NCBI RefSeq assembly: GCF_041381155.1
Contig: NC_091135.1
Location: forward strand, 56,929,997 to 56,993,996
Direction: 5' to 3'
DNA: 64,000 nucleotides
Source: Argopecten irradians
Taxonomy: Eukaryota; Mollusca; Bivalvia; Pectinida; Pectinidae
Below are positions 1 through 12,667 of the stretch, in pieces. Made by a program: the position numbers and the translations under genes. The notes under the pieces were generated by a model that was given only the letters and a program-made list of their open reading frames with translations, was not told where the DNA came from and made no database searches. How positions within the stretch are numbered: position 1 is the stretch's first letter; the number at the start of each line of letters is the position of its first letter.

Positions 1-130
1 ACATTTGTGATATCGATCGTATGTAATATATTTATATGTTCTTTCGTGAAAATAACTTTTTACTGTTAACACTTGATCAATGTTTGAATAAAAAAAAATT
101 ACGACAACGTATTATTTTTCGAAGTGCATC

Positions 131-166
131 ATGGGAGCGTGCTTTATTCAAAATGGCTTCGGATAG
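131..166 (+). other. Short upstream ORF overlapping the chromodomain gene start
   Basis: An ATG at 131 opens an 11-codon frame that ends at TAG 164-166, past the main ATG at 153 and in a different frame. If the transcript starts upstream of 131 this could lower initiation at the main start. The transcription start is not visible, so relevance is uncertain. Confidence 0.3.
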
Positions 167-188
167 TGCCTCCGATAGCGAGTACGAG
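153..188 (+). CDS. Chromodomain-membrane gene, exon 1 (residues 1-12)
   Basis: ATG at 153 opens MASDSASDSEYE and ends at a GTATGA donor at 189. It supplies Tyr11, the first aromatic cage residue, so the chromodomain is split by intron 1. The start was chosen because it is the only ATG in frame with exon 2 and it lies in the good context AAAATGG. Confidence 0.8.
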
Positions 189-3100
189 GTATGATTTCAA
201 ATGTTATTTTTGTATACTTTTAAGCATGTGATAACCATATAATGTGTGATGCGTTCAGAAAAGATATCTCTCAATTTCAATACATGTAACAGCACGTTGT
301 TTCCTACAGGGTAGGCTATATAACAAATTATTTCTGTATAAACCGCTTGGCGCTTGTGTTGCCTGTTCGGCCGTTGGCCTGCAACCGACACTTGACTTTT
401 TGTAATCGTAAAGAATATTTAAACTTTTTATAAAACAATATAAGTCTAACTAAACATATTTCTATTCTTATTCTGTTCATGGAATTAAGATATTGAATAA
501 ACTGCGAGCTAATTACGAGTAAACACGTAGGCTAGTGAACTCGTTTTCTTCAAACATGAACAAAGGGAGGTCATCAAAACGTCATGTTAGCTGTGTCTGA
601 CTTACTATAAAGAGTTGTCGTTCTTTTGGACTCACTTTTACAGCTGTTAGTGAAATGGAGACTCCCGTATATTAGTCCTACATTTGACTTACTATAAAGA
701 GTTGTCGTTCTTGTATTTGAGGGATAATTTAGTTACGCAAATGCGGGATTCTGTGAAATGAAAATGGATAAAGTTGTTTCAAAAATTTGTATCAAAAAAG
801 GGCGTTGCTGTTAAAAATAAGCTATCAATCATTTTATTTTTAACGGCAATGAAATTACTTTAGTTTTAATATGAAACAGGTTTGCAAGACTACTGTAGCC
901 TACACCAACAATGTTAGGGGTATACCACGACAAGACACTTTTGGAACATTACGTCGTGTCTAACCTCTAACTTCCAATAGGCCATTTACCCGATGCTGAG
1001 GGTAACATTTTCAAAGTTTGGATTGTGACAATATAAAAAGTTTAAATCATATCTAAATCGTCATCAATGTCAAATACCTACCTCTATTTCATAAATCAAC
1101 AAGTATTTTGACAAAATCGGCAGTAAAATTCATCAAAAACAAATATTTTCATATCCTAACGTAAACTTTCATGACACAGACAAAACTTCATGATGAAAGC
1201 GATCCGGCCGGTTAATAGAAAAAACAAATTGCAAAGTCCCCAAAACGCTTGATCTGCCTATACTTTTACTTCCATTCTGCCCGCTTGAATTCATGTTCCG
1301 TTTTTTGTAGTAACCAGCCGCCATATTTAAATCTAGGTCAAAATGTTACGGAAAGGATTCATCATATCTAATCTGCTAAAATACTATTTTATGAGGCCTA
1401 AAGTTATGGTTCTACTATATAAGTGGGATCATTAATACCTAAACTGTAAGTACACATCGATGTTATCACTGTTAGAGCTATAGATATTGATATAATTGCA
1501 TTTTTCCTTCCGCTTTCATCTGACGTCGGAAGCTGCATCAAAGAAATAGGCCTTCGGAAATGAGAGTCGACAGTCAGCAAAGTAACGTCCGATAAAAAAA
1601 CGGCTGACCAGTCGACTCTCATGTTATGGGAGTAACTGTAGCTTTGATTAAATTTGCATTTGCAACTTGTAAAGCTGTAAGCATTTTGAAAGGTGCTAAA
1701 TTTAAAAAGGTGCTCTAAATTTATTTCCAATGAATTATATAATTTTAGGCAAAGAAATTTTGCTGTATTTTTCAAATTTTATGTAAATATTTTCCCAAAT
1801 AAAGAAAAACTCTCTAAAATATACATTTTTTAAGAAAAATGCAATGTAATTTTTTCTCAAATGATAAGGTACAAGCGGAGCCCCTGAAATTAATAAGTCA
1901 GAAAATCACTGGTGGCTACAGAATATATTTATATTCACAAACTGTGTGAATCCTTGTAGTGGATTCTCACAAAAGTTTGCAAACAAAATTTATTTCATAA
2001 CCCGATGAAGTTAAAAAATAGTTACATCAATGCTTAAATTAATTTTTCAGACTACTCAATATCAAAAAATACGTTTAAACTTACGATACCATTGATTTTC
2101 CAAAGGATTATTTTTTCTAAATCAATATGCAACATCGACGTCTCTTTTGTGACGTCATGAAAACGTTGGGTTTTCGCGCCATTCTCGGATTATTTCTTCA
2201 TAGTATATGAAGAAAAATAATTTGGCAATCAGAAAATCGGATTTAGTATGAAAACAAATAAAAATTAATTATTTCAATGTGACTGTTATTCTCTGTAGCC
2301 TGCTTGCCAGACGAGAAACTCCGAAATCAGTCTTAATGTGCAACACATATACAACACCTATATATAGCTACTGGATATTGTTTTGATTCCCAGTTTACTG
2401 AGAAAGTTTTCCAACTCAACAAATACTAAAATAAATTTACGTTACTAAAACATCTCTATCATCAGTTTACTTGGCGAACCTGCGCTCTGTAATATAATAT
2501 TGCTTTAATGTTGTTAATGGGACTAATTCATGTACCATGTGATACATGATAACGTTTGTGCATGACTATTGTTTCTATTGGTGATGGAATGATGTCAAAA
2601 GATGAAATCCTGCGCTAACTTCATTTCAGTAGGAAGATTACATAGAGTTACGTTCCATGATCATCAGCACTGGAGATAGTCCCGCACAAATGTTATCAGG
2701 TATCACATGGTTCATGAATTAGTCCCATTCTATTCATATATATATTAATTATATATATACATTACATTAACTTAAAGGTAGCTATAGGTCAATACTTTTG
2801 AAAACAACGCTAATCCACATGACGCTACTCCGGAAGTTGCGAAGATTGTTTTGAATTCCAGAATGGTTTTCGATATGCTACGACATTCCACTTAGATATT
2901 TTTTCAATTGGTGAAAATTGCCTACATATGATGTTGAATGTTTGAAATAATTTACGGTATTTTATTTTATGACTGGTGCTTTTGCTGTATTTTGATTGGC
3001 CCATACATTTCTCAGAAGTATTCATCAACTGCGATATCGATATCAACCCCGAAATCGGCGGCGAAAAGCACTTGAGGTTACTGAACTCGGTCCAGATACC

Positions 3101-6100
3101 TCTCGCGAGTCCAGTAACCTGTGTCAAAAATGGATTGAGGAAAACTCCCTTGAGATGTTGTGACCTCATACCTGTTCCGATCAAGAAAATTTGGATCACT
3201 GTTGCGTTTGTATGTAAGGGTCACTTTATTGTAAGCGCTGAAATGACATATACTGTTTATATTATTGGAGAATGGATTTAACAAAATTTGGCTTCAACGT
3301 CGAAGGAAAAAGAAAAATACCCGATGTATCTGACGAGAAAGGATCATTTACTTTTGTAACTTAAGTTATAAGTCACAAGTGAATTGCAATAACAGGGATC
3401 AATCTAGGTTTTGGGGAAACTACCCTTCTTCAAGATAAGGGAAAAGTTTGGCGAAATATAGGGGAATTTGAATCTTCTTATTTTGGTCCATAATTATTAT
3501 TCATTTTGGCGAAAAAGTACTGTTAAACAATGAATTTTATTTTAAGATTTAGTAAAGCAAGATTTTAAGCTCTAAAATGAAAAATTTGAGTTTATCATAA
3601 AGTATGCATTAGCTGTTTGATGAATATGAAGAAATTTGCAAACAGAAATCTAAAAAAAAAAAATGTAAAATAAGTCACAGGGGAAATTGTGTTACAAAAA
3701 AACGGTCTTTTTTAGCTTCAAATGGGGAATTTGGAAATCTTAAGTGGAATTTAAGCCAGAGGGGAATTCATTCCGTGAGGGGAAATTTACCCATAAACAG
3801 CAATAAATCAGAGCTAGATTGATCCCTGAATAATCAATTAACAAATCATAATATTAAATAATAAAGGCAACTGACATGATTTATTTCAATAGTAATATGA
3901 CATTATGCAAACAATTTTTTCCTTGCAAATAAGTGTTTAAAGTTTGGACAAGTGGATTTGGCTGTCGGACAAGTGGATTTTTAGATTACTTGCCCGAATG
4001 GACAAATGTGAAAAAATGATATTGTAGAGCGACTAGAGCCCTAGCCTGGGGATCCGGAGTTTCCTTATTCAATGACGTCGGAATAATCTATTATGAAGTC
4101 ATTATTATTATAGTCGGCAACATATATCAATATATGGCGGCTTCAGGATATATCACTTACTCGGGTTGATAACTCACCGTATCCACCTGAAAATAGGTTG
4201 ATAATTGTTTAAAATCAAATAAAAGCAATGAAGTGAAAATTCAATGATATCTCTGTAGTCTGAGGTTTTTGCGATAACCGTTGTAAATGGGAATGGATTT
4301 TCAAACACCAGACCTTAAGGTTGTCACAATAAATGATAAAAGTACTAGTCGACCGTCTTGACCAAGATTCAAGAATTCGGGAAAAAAAATCGCATACACA
4401 TTTCCTTAAAACACAAAATTTGGAGAAAATAATTAAGATAAACCGACATAAAAATAGGAACTGATGTACTGTGTAAAGTTTTATTTGCAGCTTGATTTTC
4501 ATAAAATAGTCAAATATGACCCATTTGCATCTTAGCACTGGATGAAATGGGGATAGGGTTGTGAGTTACAAACTTCAAGCTTACAAAATTGTGAAAATAT
4601 GATATTTTAGAAATATATTACCTTGGGTATATCATATACAAATATTGTGAAATTGACATGGGTTGTCATTTCCTTTTTTGTCTATTCTTTGATTTTTTAG
4701 GAGCAAAAATAGGCCAAAACATGATTATGACGTATAGAAACAGTCCTGGGAATTAAAGGAAATTAGTTAGCATTTATAAAAATACAATAGTTTGTATTTT
4801 GTTCTATTGTTCGAATTTTTTTCTATGTTTGGCCAGCAAATTTGCATGGATGGTATATTTCAAGCTCAAATATCTCAATTGAAATTGAGGCCTCAAAAGG
4901 GGGAGGGGGTGCTGAATATTGTATTTTGTAGATCATTCACTTTAGATAATATATAAATTGACTTCAGCTTTGTTTCTCTTGGTTCTAGGTTGTGAAGATC
5001 TTACAACAGAGACGCCGACGGGGAATTACAGAATTTCTAGTACGATGGAGTGGCTTTGGACCACAGGAAGATTCTTGGGAACAAGAAGGGAAATTAACAA
5101 ATTGCACCCAACTGATTAAAGAATTTTTGAAATCAAATATGGTATGTGTGTTGTGGTGCACTTTTGGTAAACATTATGAGTATATATGGTGTACAGATTG
5201 ATAAGAAATTTAACCATATATACAAAGGTGATAGAAATTGATATAATATGTTATTCCTTATTAATCCTTATTAATTAAAAAACAATCCTGAAAAAAGTAT
5301 GATTAATCCATTATAAATTCATTTTCTTCTTTTTATGGTGCCTGCAAAAATGCAGGTATCGCTATGTTCTGTTCAGTATGTTGGCATTTGAGTGAGGCTT
5401 CAGTATAATTGATGCAGATATAAAGGTATGAGTCCAGGTAACCTGGTTTCCTTTCTATGAGGTAACTGACAGCCTCAAGTTCCCTTTTACTAATCATGAT
5501 CAAGCTCAAACTTCATGCTAATCCACCTTACCAAAAGTGATTGCTTGGGATATAATCCGATTTGATTTACAATTTGTTGATCCAAAAGTGCAAGGTTATA
5601 TTTAATAACTGTTACAAGATCAGAGATATTTTATACCAAATTAAAGTTGCATTTTAATAATAACTACTTCTCCAGTTTTTCCCAAAGTTTCAAACATGCT
5701 CATTTATGTATTGTAGACTCCTACTAAAAAGACAACGAAAAGAGTATCCAGATCACGATCTTCGTCACGCTCAAGGTCAAGGTCAAGATCAAGAGGAAGA
5801 CAATCATCTAAGAGTCGACAGTCTCCTTCAAGGAAGAGGGTTGCTACTCCAGTTCAGGAAAAATCAGTTAGTCTGAGACGGTCAAGGAGGTCAGCTGTAG
5901 ATGCTGGTGTTGTACAGGAGTCACGTCAAACAACAGTAACAACATCTGTAGGTGTTGCAGTTGCCCTGTCGTTAATTATTTTTTAAAGCCAAAATCACAT
6001 GATTGCATTCTATGGTATAAAAAGCAGTGTTCAAAAGTGATGCTGGACGGACAGTCCAATGCCATGAAAAACATGAAACTTTCAAAAAAGCCAGACCGAT

Positions 6101-7335
6101 GGTCTGTGAAATAAAATTAAGCAAAATTGTTTGAAATAAGATTTTGATAAAAGACAAGAAATGACTAAATAGAGATTCAAATAGAGATTCCTTTATACTG
6201 CTTCCTTCTTCAAAGGTTGTTTGTAAATCTTTGTTTTTACATTCTCACTTATGAAATCTAAACAATTTTCTTCACTTATAATTATTTCCCACAAAAAACG
6301 GTCTATGAAAATGCTTGCTTGGCCATAGAATTTTCTCTTTCCACAGACCGACTGTCTAAGAAAAACACTTTCGAATACTGAAAAAGTTTAAGAAACTTGT
6401 TTTGTTATGATTGACAATACAATAATAGTATGAACACTTCAGATTTTGGTATTTTGTTCATGATTTAAATAGTATGGTCTCAATATATAGCAATATTACA
6501 ATGTGAGCTATAATATTGCCATCATTTATAAATGAGACCATGTGCATTACAAGACAACATATATTCCTACAAATTCTATTTTTTATATCAGACTTTGTGA
6601 AATACTTGAAAGACAAGATAGTTCTTTTTTATTTTAGAGTGTTGTATTGAATAATTATTTTGATATTATAGAGAGTGGTGGAAGAGGTCAAACCTACAAA
6701 CAGTGTAGTTGAGGATGTGAAAACAACAGTAGTTAAGGAAACATGGACAACGAAAACGTCACAGACAAAATCAACAGGTGACCATAAGCCAGCCTGGCAG
6801 CCTCAGTTTCCAGAGTTCCTCAAGTTAAACACATCGGATGTTCCTGTCATGATCATATTCTCCTGTATTACCATCATCACACTGTGTTTTCTGCTGGAAA
6901 AATATGTGGAGTAAGTAGAGTTTTGTATAAATGGCATGATTACTTCTTATTAGTCTTTCTTTTATCATAATATTGCTATATCAACCATTTTACCAAACTT
7001 TGAGTTCTACCATCAATTGTTTACTTATTCTCATCTAAGTCTACTCTGATAATGCTTTCTTCCATATAACATAGTTAAATTCTTGAAAATTCATTTCAAA
7101 CATTGTTAGGTGGTAATTCTGCTTTTGAAATTTGTTAATGAATGTAGAACATGGAAAATTAAGTTTCTTCTATAGAAATTCCATAAAAAACATTACTTAT
7201 TAAATTTTTGGCTAATTGTTTTTCAGTTTTGAGGTTGTGTGGAACAATCTAGCTTCGTGGTGTTCGTTGATTGTTGCACAACTCGATCGTCTACGACCAG
7301 GAGGTGACAAGGTCAGCCAGGCAAAGAGCGTTTAA
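153..7335 (+). CDS. Chromodomain / RS-rich / single-pass membrane protein (5 exons, 255 aa)
   Basis: Seen: exons 153-188, 4989-5141, 5717-5947, 6672-6910 and 7227-7335 join with consistent phases (0,0,0,2) and GT-AG introns into one 255-residue frame ending in TAA. Residues 10-60 form a chromodomain: EYEVVKIL strand, RWSGF, SWEQ and a C-terminal helix, with cage residues Tyr11, Trp32 and Phe35 kept. Residues 74-91 are an RS run within a basic, Ser-rich region (64-118). Residues 197-215 are hydrophobic (core IIFSCITIITLCFLL), followed by a 40-residue tail. Known: chromodomains of this type bind methylated histone H3 tails. RS stretches in LBR are phosphorylated and bind chromatin. Inference: an inner-nuclear-membrane chromatin tether with its N terminus in the nucleus. 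It could instead sit in general ER membrane. No family name is recognised. The acidic, Ser-rich residues 3-12 before the chromodomain resemble HP1 proteins. Confidence 0.85.
2518..2727. mobile_element. Inverted-repeat MITE, 210 bp
   Basis: About 44 bases at the left end (starting TGGGACTAATTCATG) recur as reverse complement at the right end (ending CATGAATTAGTCCCA). There is no coding capacity and no clear target-site duplication. It is a non-autonomous DNA transposon remnant of unknown superfamily. Confidence 0.6.
3393..3828. mobile_element. hAT-like MITE, 436 bp, TSD AATAA
   Basis: Perfect 15-bp terminal inverted repeats CAGGGATCAATCTAG, flanked on both sides by the direct repeat AATAA (3388-3392 and 3829-3833). 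The YAG-type terminus and a 5-bp duplication suit a short-TSD hAT group, though hAT usually makes 8 bp. The interior is non-coding. Confidence 0.65.
4989..5141 (+). CDS. Chromodomain-membrane gene, exon 2 (residues 13-63, main chromodomain)
   Basis: Starts after TTCTAG and ends at ATG|GTATGT. It encodes VVKIL, a basic turn (RRRRG), the FLVRWSGF strand with two cage residues, the SWEQ motif and the helix LIKEFLKSN. Length and motif order match HP1/Polycomb-type chromodomains. Confidence 0.88.
5717..5947 (+). CDS. Chromodomain-membrane gene, exon 3 (residues 64-140, RS-rich)
   Basis: Acceptor TTGTAG, donor TCT|GTAGGT, 77 codons, phase 0 at both ends, so it could be skipped without breaking frame. 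It holds the run SRSRSSSRSRSRSRSRGR, basic clusters KKTTKR and SRKR that may act in nuclear import, and SP/TP sites (Ser99-Pro100, Thr107-Pro108). Confidence 0.78.
6672..6910 (+). CDS. Chromodomain-membrane gene, exon 4 (residues 141-219, membrane span)
   Basis: Acceptor ATTATAG, donor GTGGA|GTAAGT. It encodes a Val/Thr/Lys-rich linker, an aromatic stretch (AWQPQFPEFL) and the hydrophobic span VPVMIIFSCITIITLCFLL, then EKYV. No second convincing span follows. Confidence 0.82.
7227..7335 (+). CDS. Chromodomain-membrane gene, exon 5 (residues 220-255)
   Basis: Acceptor TTTTTCAG. The split codon gives Asp220 and the frame runs 35 codons to TAA. The tail contains a Trp-rich amphipathic stretch (VVWNNLASWCSLIVAQL) and a basic, polar end. 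If the protein is inner nuclear membrane this part would face the lumen. Confidence 0.78.
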
Positions 7336-7487
7336 AAACACTGAACATTGTTCTGCTGTTATTCCTCCCACCTTGTACAAAATGTAATAGGCAGCATCGC
7401 TCTCTTTCAACTTAAGTAATATAGATGTGCCCAACTGCCCTGAAGAGAGCCTAAACATTGTATAAAGTTGTTGTGAAGGAATATGTA

Positions 7488-7493
7488 AATAAA
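7488..7493 (+). terminator. Polyadenylation signal AATAAA for the chromodomain gene
   Basis: AATAAA lies 153 bases past the stop codon, a normal 3' UTR distance. A TTTTTTT run follows near 7530. Confidence 0.55.
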
Positions 7494-8091
7494 CAAATTA
7501 ACCATACAAATCATTATCCTCATACAAAGTTTTTTTATCACATCATCATGATCATCATCATTTCATAGTCGTTTTTCAGTAGTGGTCAACTTTTCCAGAG
7601 GAGGACCTTATCAGTCCTAACCTAGCCTTTTAATTGTGGTCTGTTTTCTGTCTTTTCAAACCAGAATCTACACATCAGTCATAACTAGGTCTGTTTTATT
7701 CAAATGAACAGAGTAACCAACAGTTGGCTATATTTGATTTTAACTTATGCACAGCAAGGTTTTAAATTGTTCTCAAAACTTTTGAAATAAAGAATAATCG
7801 TTCATAAAAACCAATATACAACATTAATTCAATTGTAACCAGTTTGATTTGTGCTCTCTAGTTCACCTCATGTTAATATTTCAATGTAATGTATATTATC
7901 GAAGTATTAAGAAGGACTGTTTTATCATAAAAATGTTCTGATAATATATACCGGTCTAGTAATACAGTTAAAAAAAATCCTCTCTTTTTTATGTGCCATG
8001 TGGTATTTTTTATTAGTGTATTCCCCCCTAAAACTTGTTTGTGATATGTGTTGTTTTTACTGTATTTTGTGACTGGTACTTTTGTTAGTTG

Positions 8092-9400
8092 GTTGTAGGG
8101 TGGTGAACAGTTTGTAATACTATTACCATCCACGGTGAAAACTGGAACCCTCGCCAGTGTTGGGCAGTGAACAGTTTGTAAGACTATTACCATCCAAGGT
8201 GAAAACTGGAACCCTCGCCAGTGTAGGGTGAACAGTTTGTAAGACTATTACCATCCAAGGTGAAAACTTGAACCCTAGCCAGTCTAGGGTGGTGAACAGT
8301 TCATAAGACTATTAACCATCTAAGGTGAAAACTGGAACCCTCGCCAGTGTAGGGTGGTGGACAGTTTGTAAAACTATTAACCATCTAAGGTGAAAACTGG
8401 AACCCTCGCCAGTCTAGGGTGGTGAACAGTTTATAATGCTATTAACCATCTAAGGTGAAAACTAGAACCCTCGCCAGTGTTGGGTGGTGGACAGTTTGTA
8501 AGACTATTAACCAAGGTGAAAACTGGAACGCTCGCCAGTGTAGGGTGGTGGACAGTTTGTAAAACTATTAACCATCTAAGGTGAAAACTGGAACCCTCGC
8601 CAGTCTAGGGTGGTGGACAGTTTATAATGCTATTAACCATCTAAGGTGAAAACTAGAACCCTCGCCAGTGTTGGGTGGTGGACAGTTTGTAAGACTATTA
8701 ACCAAGGTGAAAACTGGAACGCTCGCCAGTGTAGGGTGGTGAACAGTTTACAAGACTATTAACCATCCAAGGTGAAAACTGAAACCATCGCCAGTGTAGG
8801 GTGGTGAACAGTTCATAAGACTATTAACCATCCAAGGTGAAAACTGGAACCCTCACCAGTGTAGAATGGTGAACAGTTTGTAAGACTAGTAGTAGTAACC
8901 ATCCAAGGTGAAAACTGGAACCCTTGCCAGTGTAGAGTGGTGAACAGTTCATAAGACTATTAAAGTGAACAGTCGGGCAAGGATGGCTAAAGTCGGTAAA
9001 AATGGTGTGAATGTATCCAGTATAATTTCTTATGAAATGGAAAAATAAAATCTCTCGTCAAAATCTGTCTGCGTACGAAGAAATTAATTTAAAGTATGGA
9101 AATTCTAAAACGTCCTCCCGGCTCACTATGTCCGTGGTTACATTTCCACGCAGCCTCTCTTTCAATGCTTTCAACTTTTCTTTACTTTAATGGTCAGAAC
9201 TGGGAAACTAAGCAGAACTTGACCTTCGTATTAATATGTGAGAACTTTTGGAAGGCCAATGAACGCATTTAGACTGGTTTTCTTTGCCCGACTATTCACT
9301 TTAACCATCCAAGGTGAACACTGAAACTCTTTCCAGTGTAGGGTGGTGGACAGTTTGTAAAAATAGTAGCCATCGAAGGTGAAAACTGGAACCTTCTCCA
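8092..9400. repeat. 65-bp minisatellite array, about 15 units
   Basis: Repeated unit of about 65 bp built around GTGAACAGTTTGTAAGACT, ATTAACCATCCAAGGTG and AAAACTGGAACCCTCGCCAG. Several units are shortened by about 8 bases. The array is interrupted by a TTAA element (8960-9304) and resumes after it to about 9400. It lies intergenically between the chromodomain gene and EIF2S2. Confidence 0.9.
8960..9304. mobile_element. TTAA-target MITE inside the minisatellite, 345 bp
   Basis: Ends read TTAAAGTGAACAGTCGGGC and GCCCGACTATTCACTTTAA, inverted with one mismatch, with TTAA at both outer edges. Normal array units carry CTATTAACCATCC at this spot, so the insertion site is visible in neighbouring repeats. 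A second copy is at 15790-16109. TTAA targeting is known for piggyBac-type elements; the superfamily is an inference. Confidence 0.8.
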
Positions 9401-11264
9401 TTAGCACTGGCTTGTCTAGATCTGTTGTATGTAGTACAAAATCTGAATTGTAAAAGTTGGCTAATCGATGTTCATTAATCCCTTATGGATCAAAATCCCA
9501 GCATGAAAAGTATTTTTAGAAATGAATTGTAAAACAATACTGAGAAATTATTTTCCTTAAGTTTTATTTCTGATTGAGAAAGTAGATAGATCTCTAATCT
9601 CAACAATATTCCTAAACATTTACAACATATTAATGTAATGAAGAATTGTCAAAAATGATTAGAGAATAGTTTTTCTTTTATTCTATAACAAGTTCCTGGA
9701 GAAAATTGTAAGGTCTTGGAATATTGATGAAACTTCACTATTTTTGCAATATCAACATAGTTAAGGTATGAGATTTTGAAGTACATGTACACATGATATT
9801 TTATGGAGAGTAATTGGTTAACAAACAAAAAAAAATAAAGAAGAGAAAGTAAGAATAATGGGGATACATGTATATATACATTGTATATACATTTAAATGA
9901 GTGATCTATCTATACCAATGGTGCATTTAATGTATTGGAAACACATGCATACTTGTTTTAGTTGAAAATGAATTGTTTACTGAAGCGTCTTTAGTACTAG
10001 TATTGGGGGACCAATATAGAATTCTCCCCTCGTGTTAGTTAAAAGAAATTCAATTAAATACATATCTAAACACCAATGTTATTCCATGTGGATTGAAGGC
10101 TGAAGTGTTAGAGGGACAAGAATACTTTCTGCAGTCCTTGTATTAGAAAAGGATCCACTTAAACAGGTATATCTCATACCTCCATACTGCTAGGCTTTCG
10201 CTTCTCTAGATGAAACAGCTTTCGATTTGCCCACATTACTATGTTCAATCAATTAATGCACAAATTGACTCTAGTCGCCTACTCAACATTTAATCTGTAT
10301 GTTAGGATGAAATTTGCAGCATTTGAACAAGATGATGTATTTTACTATTGATTTTACAATTATACAGAACCATTCGTGTGTGTACATGTATTCATTAATA
10401 TTTTATCCATTCATTTTGTAATACAATGTACTCTCTCATTATATTGCTTTATACAAAACTTAATTTCCGGAAGTAGATGTAGAGCTAAAAGGATTGAAGA
10501 ATTTTTTATAACCAATTTTCATAGCAAGTCTACATTCATTTTCATGCAGTTCTTTGATTCAATTTTATTGAGGGTTTTTCCCCAATTAAAAATGAAATAG
10601 TGAATGTTTTTTTTTTTTTCAATGTGTTTACTAAACCATGAAACGTCTTTGGGGGATGTAGAACTGTGTAATTGCAGACATGGAAAGACATGAAAGGCAG
10701 CATTGTTACAGTCACCAGGGAAATCATGTTACGGCTGCTTGTCATTTACCTTGTATCATATATATATTTTTACCATTTTCCCTTTTAAACCATTAAGGCA
10801 ATTTTACAGCAAGTATTTGAAATGAATCTTGGCAATAAAATACACATGAAAAATATAGATATGTTGTTGTTAATACCTGCTTTGCTTTGATATAATTCTT
10901 GGTTAGCATGCTCTGTGATACAAGACAGTCTTTCATTAACAGAGAGATGAAAATTGACATTTTGCCTGGTTTATTTCCTAAAGAAAAAGCACAATTCCTT
11001 TTGAACAGAATGTGTTTTGTTACTTTGGTTTATGTCCTCCCAGGAGATAGTATCATCATTCATAGAAAACGAGAAGGAAGGGGGGAGCAAGGGAAAACAC
11101 CTGTGATATATCTGCCTCAAGTGGACTTTAACTTACTTGAAAAGAGATGGGAATGCTATTGATAGAATGTTGGTCATCTCAACCAGTTGGCTACAGTTTC
11201 CTCTTTTATAATGTAAAATATACATTTTTTAGGTCAGAATGACCTGTATTCATCCCGCTTTTCG
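9401..11264. other. Intergenic stretch, no supported feature
   Basis: AT-rich single-copy-looking sequence. Short open frames (for example near 10376 and 10899) show no recognised protein, splice context or composition shift. Confidence 0.6.
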
Positions 11265-11280
11265 TTCAAATGACTCTCAA

Positions 11281-11684
11281 ATGACTCTCAATCTGATTGA
11301 AATACAGATCCTTGTAACCACTCCGTTCAATAGAGGATCTGAGAAAATCCGATTAAGGGTCATGTTCGGATGACGTGTAATTCTGATCAAATGCATTTTC
11401 TGCAGGTTGCTCTGTCAATGTACAACGCCATTTCGCCCCAACATACAAATGCGATTAGCTTTATTGTGCTCTTTGGGCGAGACGACTACGTAAACGGAAA
11501 TTATTCTGAAAGATTTTCAAACTATTTCGTCCCCAGAAATTCACTGTCAAAATTTTGCCAGCAGCAATTTGATTGGCCATTTACAAAGGTCACCTGGACA
11601 TGACCCCTAATGGGATTTTCTCAGATCCTCTTATCTAACGTAATGATAATAAGGATCTGTATTTTAATCAGATTGAATGACTCT
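11281..11684. mobile_element. Long-TIR MITE, about 400 bp
   Basis: The left arm 11281-11373 (TCAATCTGATTGAAATACAG, GGATCTGAGAAAATCC) is matched by a diverged reverse complement at 11597-11684. Arms of about 85 bases enclose about 220 bases. An open frame at 11370-11603 lies in the loop but is not recognised. Target duplication is not clear. Confidence 0.6.
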
Positions 11685-12667
11685 TTCTCTATAACCAAAA
11701 GACCAAGCTGAAGGGCTACCAAATTTGTTCAAATGAAAGACCTTAACCTTGCCAATAACAACGAGGCCAACAGACTGGATATTGGGCCCGTATCATGCTG
11801 GGAAGAAGGGCTATCCAGATTGTTCAAATGAATTATCTTGTTTGTCGTACAAGGTGGCAGTGACCAAATAGTCTGAAATCTTTAAAGGACAAAGAGGCCT
11901 AGAGACCTGACATTGGGACTTAGAATTAGTTACCATGACCTTTTTTAGGTCACAATGGTCAAATATATCGGAAACATACAACTTACTGAAGACAAATGAC
12001 AAAACTTAATTACCAGGAACTTTATTGAATTATTTCAATTTAGCGAGGTACATTTGTAGTCTGACTACCCAGGGATACGACTACAAAGCAGAGTTACTCT
12101 ATATCTAGCAAGCCTGTTATTCATGGGTGCAGTTTTGGATAGATTAGTGAAAATTAACTTCTCAAGAGCATCTTATATAGCCTAGGTGTCTGAAAGATGC
12201 ATTGCATTATTTACACATTAAAATGCACGTTATGACAACTGATACGTAGTGGAAAAACCACCCTTTGTCAAACGGTTTTTGGTGACGATATGAAAATAAG
12301 GATATAACTGTTTCTATATATATAAGAAATAAATACAATAACGACTGACTAGTGAGCGCTTTCGCCCCATTCAAGGGAGCTCTTCAGTCTGAAGTCTGTT
12401 TCTTCTCAAAACACCTTTCGTTAGTGACACCAATGCTTATTATCAATGTTTGAGACTAATTTTTCACTACATGTACGAATTTTAAATTGATTTCTAAAAA
12501 AAAACAACATTACCACTGCTGTCATTACGCTACGAGGGACGTCACATTTTCGCGCCATTTTTTCATCGGGAGTACTATGAGAATTAAAAGATGAATAATT
12601 TGTTTTTATGTAAAAACATAGCCCGAGATACTCTGGCACTGACACCACATACAAATATATAGATAAA

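Larger units (their letters stand above)
189..4988 (+). other. Intron 1 of the chromodomain gene
   Basis: 4.8-kb AT-rich intron from a GTATGA donor to a TTGGTTCTAG acceptor. It holds two inverted-repeat transposons (2518-2727 and 3393-3828), a 28-base direct duplication (about 598-627 and 685-714) and a 12-base hairpin (ATGAGAGTCGAC near 1559 against its complement near 1611). No further exon is supported. Confidence 0.75.
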
